Origin: an uncultured Victivallales bacterium
Lineage (GTDB): Bacteria; Verrucomicrobiota; Lentisphaeria; Victivallales; UBA1829
Direction: 5' to 3'
Assembly: GCA_934661375.1 (NCBI GenBank)
Contig: CAKUJH010000025.1
Span: 1 to 53,787 of the forward strand
Length of the DNA stretch: 53,787 nt
Under the pieces are notes generated by a model. It searched no databases. It saw nothing but the letters and a program-made list of their open reading frames with translations, and was not told the origin of the DNA. Numbering within the stretch: position 1 is the first letter of the stretch; every line of letters starts with the position of its first letter. Positions 50,604 to 53,787 of the stretch are shown here, one piece after another. A program made the position numbers and the translations under genes.

Positions 50604-50615
50604 TGAAACGTATCA
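50604..50615. promoter_or_regulatory. LacI-type operator candidate for the fusion gene
   Basis: TGAAACGTATCA, a dyad with 10 of 12 symmetric bases around a central CG. It lies 10 bases after the -10, at about +4 to +15, and differs from the CTAT-type element of the other regulator. Confidence 0.5.
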
Positions 50616-50649
50616 CCAAATTAAAAAAAAGAATACTGCAGGGTGAATC

Positions 50650-53082
50650 ATGGCGGTAACAATCAAATATTTAGCGGAGCAGCTCGGAGTATCACCTTCG
50701 GTAGTCTCATCCGTAATCAACGACAAAGCCTACTGCCGGGTATCCGACAAACGCCGGAAGGAAATTCTGGAGAAGGCACGCAAGCTCAACTGCTGTCCGA
50801 ACTCCGCCGCACAGACTCTGAAGAGCGGACGCAGCCGGATGATCGGAATCCTGATGCCTGCGCCTATGATTTCCTGCTACGCCCGTATGGTCACTTATCT
50901 GCAGCAGCAGCTTCAGAAAAAGGGGCTGATGTCGCTTTACTATTTCTGGCACGACGCCCGGGAACTCAAACAAATCCGGAATGCATACGGGAAACTGCTG
51001 AGTCACGGGGTCGACGGTATGATTGTCTGGAACACCAGTGAGCTGCCGGAAGACCGTGAAATTCCGGTGGTCATGTACTATCCGGATGAACAATATACCG
51101 GGGACAGCGTTCAGATGGATGAGGAGATTCTGGCGCAGGAAGTGGCGAAATATCTGAAACAGCGCGGTCTGTCCTCCATCGGAGCGATGCTGGCGCCGCA
51201 TGATTATGCCAAATCCGCCGCATTCAGAAAATACTGCGGACTTATTCCGGAACATACGATTTTCAGTTTAGGCGATGACCGGGTACTGGGCGAAAAAATA
51301 TTCCGGCAGTACCTGGAAATGCCGAATCCGCCGCGGATCTGGTTCTTCAGTAATTATGAGGCTTTGCAGTCATTTGTTCAAACTGCGTTTGAGCAGCATT
51401 TCCCGCTGGAACAGAATTTTGAAGCAGTTTGTTTCGAGGATATTCCGTGCATTCTGCCGCTGCCGGTGCACGTGGTCAATTTCCATGCGTTCCGCGAAAA
51501 AACCACAGAAAAACTGATTGAAACTCTGCTCTGGCGTCTGGATCATCCCGGTGAAGCAAGCCGCAATGTCCGGCTGCCGGTAAAACTGAACGCCGGAACT
51601 TCAATGAACGTGCCGGTTCCGGCAAGCAGTTCGGCAGTGAACGGAGACGATCTTTACTGTAACCCGCTGCCGTTGCCGGATTATCCGGAAGGTTTTTTCA
51701 GCCCGTCGCGACACGGCAGGGTGGACAGCGAAAGTGATTTCATGGGACCCCCGCGTGATTTCCGTGAACTGGCGGATCCGGACGTAATCTGCGCGGACGG
51801 CGTCTGGTACGTGCTGCCGTCATGCCGGCAGGCTTACGTCAGCCGGGATTTGCGGAACTGGACCTATGAACCGATTCGCTTTGCTGATCCTGCGGAAAAA
51901 CTGGGGTATGCTCCGAGCATTGTCCGCTGCGGAAAACGCTTCCTGCTGACTCACAGTGTGCAGGACTTCTCGCCGGCGAAACTGTTTGAGGCGGAATCTC
52001 CGCTCGGACCTTACCGGCTGCTGGGCAGTGTGACCATGCGCGACGGCAGCGCACCTGATCCGCATTACCTGGATCCGGCGTTTTTCTGCGATGAAGACGG
52101 CAGGCTTTATCTTTACTGGGGCATCGGCGGAGCAGGATCCGGCGTATACGGAGTTGAGCTGGACGCAGAAAACCCGATTCATGCGGTCACGGATCCGGTC
52201 AAAGTTCTGGATTTCGACCCAGACAATCTTTTCGAGCGGTACGGCGAATACAATGAACATCCGGATCTCAGCTATATTGAGGGCGTTTCAATGCTGAAAC
52301 ACGAGGGACGGTATTATCTGCAGTATTCGTTCAACGGCACACATTTCCGGCACTACGGTCTCGGAATGGCAATCGGAGATTCTCCGCTCGGTTTCTTTGA
52401 AAAACAGACTGTGCCGATGGCATATTCCCCGCACGGTCTGGTCTGCGGTTCGGGACACGGCGCCATGGCAAAAGGTCCGGACGGCGCCGTGTGGGAATTT
52501 TACACCTGTCTGATCCGCGGCGTGCATAAATACGAACGGCGGATTGCAATGGACCGGGTGCATTTTGAAGTGGACGGAACCGTACAAATCCGCGTGAGTG
52601 CGAATCCGCAGTCGCTGTCCCGGGGAAACACGGCGCTGCTGCCGGTGTCCGTGAACAAGCCGGTCTGCGGTTCAAGCTGTGCGCCGGGTCATTATGCGGC
52701 ATTTGCGAATGACGACTGCACGCATACCTGCTGGGTTCCGGCAGCAGAAGATACAGCCCCGTATCTGGAGATCGATCTGCGCGCTGTTTTCGAACTGGGC
52801 GCGATGCGGATCATGTGGTCGGAACCGGATCTGAATTATCGGCAGGGATGTGTGCCGGAACCAGTGCGCTTCCGGGTGGATTTTCGGGATGAAAACGGCA
52901 AAATTCTGGATGCGTCGTATGACGGTTCCCGGAACACGGAGGATCATCTGATTGAATTTGTGACTTTGCCGGCGGTGAAAGCGCGGTTCGCCAGATTGAC
53001 TCTGTTGCAGGGAAAAATGCGCCACGGCGTGACTCAGTGGACACTGTTCGGAATCCTCCGGAAAAACCGTTCACAGATTTGA
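50650..53082 (+). CDS. LacI-type regulator fused to GH43 enzyme and F5/8C-like domain
   Basis: This is an 810-residue single frame. Residues 1-60 are a LacI HTH and hinge (TIKYLAEQLGVSPSVVSSVI; CPNSAAQTLKSG). Residues about 61-315 are the LacI sensor domain. After a linker, residues about 370-645 are a GH43 five-blade propeller with base D376 (ELADPDVI), D475 (YLDPAFFCDEDG), acid E544 (SYIEGVSM) and metal-type H603 (GSGHGAMAKGPDG). Residues about 680-805 resemble an F5/8 type C (discoidin) domain. There is no signal peptide, so all parts are cytoplasmic. AGGGTG lies 6 bases before the ATG. The fusion is continuous, with no shift at the linker. It probably hydrolyses or senses the sugar that releases it from DNA. 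Confidence 0.92.
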   Translation: MAVTIKYLAEQLGVSPSVVSSVINDKAYCRVSDKRRKEILEKARKLNCCPNSAAQTLKSGRSRMIGILMPAPMISCYARMVTYLQQQLQKKGLMSLYYFWHDARELKQIRNAYGKLLSHGVDGMIVWNTSELPEDREIPVVMYYPDEQYTGDSVQMDEEILAQEVAKYLKQRGLSSIGAMLAPHDYAKSAAFRKYCGLIPEHTIFSLGDDRVLGEKIFRQYLEMPNPPRIWFFSNYEALQSFVQTAFEQHFPLEQNFEAVCFEDIPCILPLPVHVVNFHAFREKTTEKLIETLLWRLDHPGEASRNVRLPVKLNAGTSMNVPVPASSSAVNGDDLYCNPLPLPDYPEGFFSPSRHGRVDSESDFMGPPRDFRELADPDVICADGVWYVLPSCRQAYVSRDLRNWTYEPIRFADPAEKLGYAPSIVRCGKRFLLTHSVQDFSPAKLFEAESPLGPYRLLGSVTMRDGSAPDPHYLDPAFFCDEDGRLYLYWGIGGAGSGVYGVELDAENPIHAVTDPVKVLDFDPDNLFERYGEYNEHPDLSYIEGVSMLKHEGRYYLQYSFNGTHFRHYGLGMAIGDSPLGFFEKQTVPMAYSPHGLVCGSGHGAMAKGPDGAVWEFYTCLIRGVHKYERRIAMDRVHFEVDGTVQIRVSANPQSLSRGNTALLPVSVNKPVCGSSCAPGHYAAFANDDCTHTCWVPAAEDTAPYLEIDLRAVFELGAMRIMWSEPDLNYRQGCVPEPVRFRVDFRDENGKILDASYDGSRNTEDHLIEFVTLPAVKARFARLTLLQGKMRHGVTQWTLFGILRKNRSQI

Positions 53083-53093
53083 AACCGTTTTCA
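53080..53093. promoter_or_regulatory. Second operator-like dyad, before the esterase fragment
   Basis: TGAAACCGTTTTCA, near-perfect dyad (12 of 14 symmetric bases) sharing TGAAA-CG-TCA with the 50604-50615 element. It lies 20 bases upstream of the next start codon. Confidence 0.35.
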
Positions 53094-53112
53094 GTAAACA
53101 GGAGTTTGCGAT

Positions 53113-53295
53113 ATGAAATTGAATCCATTGTTCAGCGATGGCGCCGTGTTCCAGCGCGATCAGCAGATCGCCGTCTGGGGAAGAACGGCGGCAGGCGATC
53201 TGCCGGTGCAGGCAGAACTGGCAGGGAAAAAAGCGTACACCCGGTCGCGCCGGGATGGTTCGGACGTTTCCGTCCTGCGGGACGGCGCCCTGTAA
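53113..53295 (+). pseudogene. Sialate O-acetylesterase, N-terminal fragment
   Basis: MKLNPLFSDGAVFQRDQ followed by IAVWGRTAAGD and a beta-strand LPVQAELAGKKA is the typical start of cytoplasmic sialate O-acetylesterase-like (SGNH) proteins of 400-600 residues. Only 60 residues remain. The family pattern ends around the RDGS segment (about 53260), after which an unrelated sequence runs into a stop. AGGAG lies 8 bases before the ATG, so the start is genuine. It would have been co-transcribed with the LacI-GH43 gene. The break coincides with a minus-strand gene start, indicating a rearrangement or an assembly chimera. Confidence 0.6.
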
Positions 53296-53404
53296 AAGCG
53301 GAATACCCGCGAATCCTGCCGCAAGCAATACGGCGGTGATGATTTTCTTTTCTTTCATATTTTTATTTCCTGTGGTTGATGAGGTCATTCAGTTCTGTTG
53401 AAAT

Positions 53405-53506
53405 TCAAATTGTTCCATGATGCTGCGCGGTGCGACATCGCATTCGGAACACGATGAATTCCGGAATCGGGTCTGCATGTCTTCCTGCCGGAATGCGGTT
53501 GTTCAT
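53405..53506 (-). CDS. Possible small protein of 33 residues
   Basis: A minus-strand ATG at 53506 with GAGGAGG 10 bases upstream and a predicted promoter opens a 33-residue Arg/His-rich frame ending at 53405. I recognise no family. It may be a leader peptide or the remnant of a gene broken by the nearby rearrangement. Confidence 0.3.
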   Translation of the reverse strand: MNNRIPAGRHADPIPEFIVFRMRCRTAQHHGTI

Positions 53507-53527
53507 TTCTGTAATTCCTCCTCGGTT

Positions 53528-53556
53528 ATTATATACATTACCATAACAGTAATGTA
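53528..53556 (-). promoter_or_regulatory. Putative promoter at the right end
   Basis: Minus strand TACATT (53551-53556), 17-base spacer, TATAAT (53528-53533), driving toward the small frame and the secreted-protein start. Confidence 0.45.
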
Positions 53557-53557
53557 T
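53533..53557. promoter_or_regulatory. Perfect 9-bp inverted repeat between -35 and -10
   Basis: ATACATTAC (53533-53541), 7-base spacer, GTAATGTAT (53549-53557). It fills the promoter spacer, as a repressor operator would. Confidence 0.55.
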
Positions 53558-53787
53558 TATCATATCACAAACAAACCATTTTTTACTTGAGATAAGGTTA
53601 ATATACTTCCTGTTTTTTATTTTTCAAGCGTAATCACAACCAAAATAGTAGATATTTTTGAAAAAATTTTTCCCTCAGTCCGGAAAAGTCTTCCGCAATC
53701 ATTCAAAATATTAGGGAACCTCTATCAATATCTTTTTGACAGAAATTCCGATTGTTTCTGTTTGAAAATCTCCGAATGAGATTTTTC
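53558..53787. other. A/T-rich non-coding end of the window
   Basis: I see no gene in this stretch. It is much more A/T-rich than the rest of the window, with T- and A-runs and no convincing hairpin or repeat. Confidence 0.5.

Larger units (their letters stand above)
53071..53358 (-). pseudogene. Secreted-protein N-terminus joined to antisense esterase sequence
   Basis: The minus-strand ATG at 53358 has AGGA 9 bases upstream. It begins MKEKKIITAVLLAAGFAGIP, a good signal peptide. After about 40 residues the frame runs antisense through the esterase fragment and stops at 53071. Only the first part (53358 to about 53265) looks like a real gene start; the rest is lost. The function is unknown. 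Confidence 0.35.

Noticed and set aside
1..53787. CRISPR arrays, insertion sequences, prophage genes or rRNA
   Set aside because: No regularly spaced repeats, transposase or phage proteins and no rRNA segments were seen; the only RNA gene is the tRNA-Arg.

Overview
The window looks like a chromosomal segment of a Lentisphaerota (Victivallales-like, PVC superphylum) bacterium. The evidence is two pseudopilin-type proteins with an FTLIELL N-terminus and a C-terminal H-X9-DG motif, several large secreted glycoside-hydrolase-like proteins, a TRL-like lipoprotein, a compressed mraZ/ftsW cluster and moderately high GC coding sequence. This placement is inferred from gene content, not from a marker tree. 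Most promoters I can see are of sigma-70 type, TTGAAA/TTGCAA/TTGACA, a 16-17 bp spacer, then TATATT/TATAAT. Most genes carry purine-rich ribosome binding sites.

Layout. (1) 1-3490, plus: a 5'-truncated hydrolase-like protein, a NodB-type deacetylase and a DMT-type transporter, ending at a bidirectional terminator. (2) 3570-10459, minus: a seven-gene operon argH, secreted protein, dCMP deaminase, ychF, murJ, nitroreductase, unknown. (3) 10739-12015, plus: TRL lipoprotein and prmC. (4) 12016-14621, minus: mraZ, an FtsL-like peptide, a stand-alone PBP pedestal domain and ftsW. (5) 14924-19804, plus: ROK regulator, GH123/DUF4091-like enzyme, pseudopilin. (6) 19967-26079, minus: argF/argD, pnp with a strongly structured leader, gdhA. 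(7) 26323-36368, plus: purB, a LplT-PlsC-acyl-ACP-synthetase fusion, then aroQ, accB, accC, two Asp23 proteins, an AmaP-like protein and a GT4 glycosyltransferase. (8) 36356-42938: HhH-GPD glycosylase (minus), fabB, tRNA-Arg(CCT), a NYN nuclease fused to a cold-shock-like domain, mlaE, mlaF, mlaD, and a GNAT protein (minus). (9) 43098-53787: a carbohydrate locus with a deacetylase, a five-gene minus operon (LacI regulator, hydrolase, pseudopilin, binding module, hydrolase), a divergent LacI-GH43-F5/8C fusion, and a broken sialate O-acetylesterase at the right edge.

The most unusual item is the 810-residue protein at 50650-53082. It joins a complete LacI-type repressor (HTH plus sugar-sensing domain) to a GH43 beta-propeller with all expected catalytic acids and a discoidin-like C-terminus. 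It has no secretion signal, a consensus promoter, and an operator-like dyad just downstream of the -10. It would be a one-protein sensor, repressor and enzyme. Next to it, the second LacI regulator has two nearly identical 16-bp operator candidates, one at its own promoter and one in front of the hydrolase gene.

Other notable points are: two cassettes with the same order regulator, hydrolase, pseudopilin; an FtsW with its catalytic Asp coupled to a PBP that stops before the transpeptidase; five tandem hairpins in the pnp leader; loss of the catalytic His in the PlsC domain of the LplT-Aas fusion; and the NYN-cold-shock fusion leading the mla operon. Housekeeping functions covered are arginine synthesis (argDFH), fatty acid initiation (accBC, fabB), lipid transport and recycling (mlaEFD, aas), and cell wall synthesis (murJ, ftsW).
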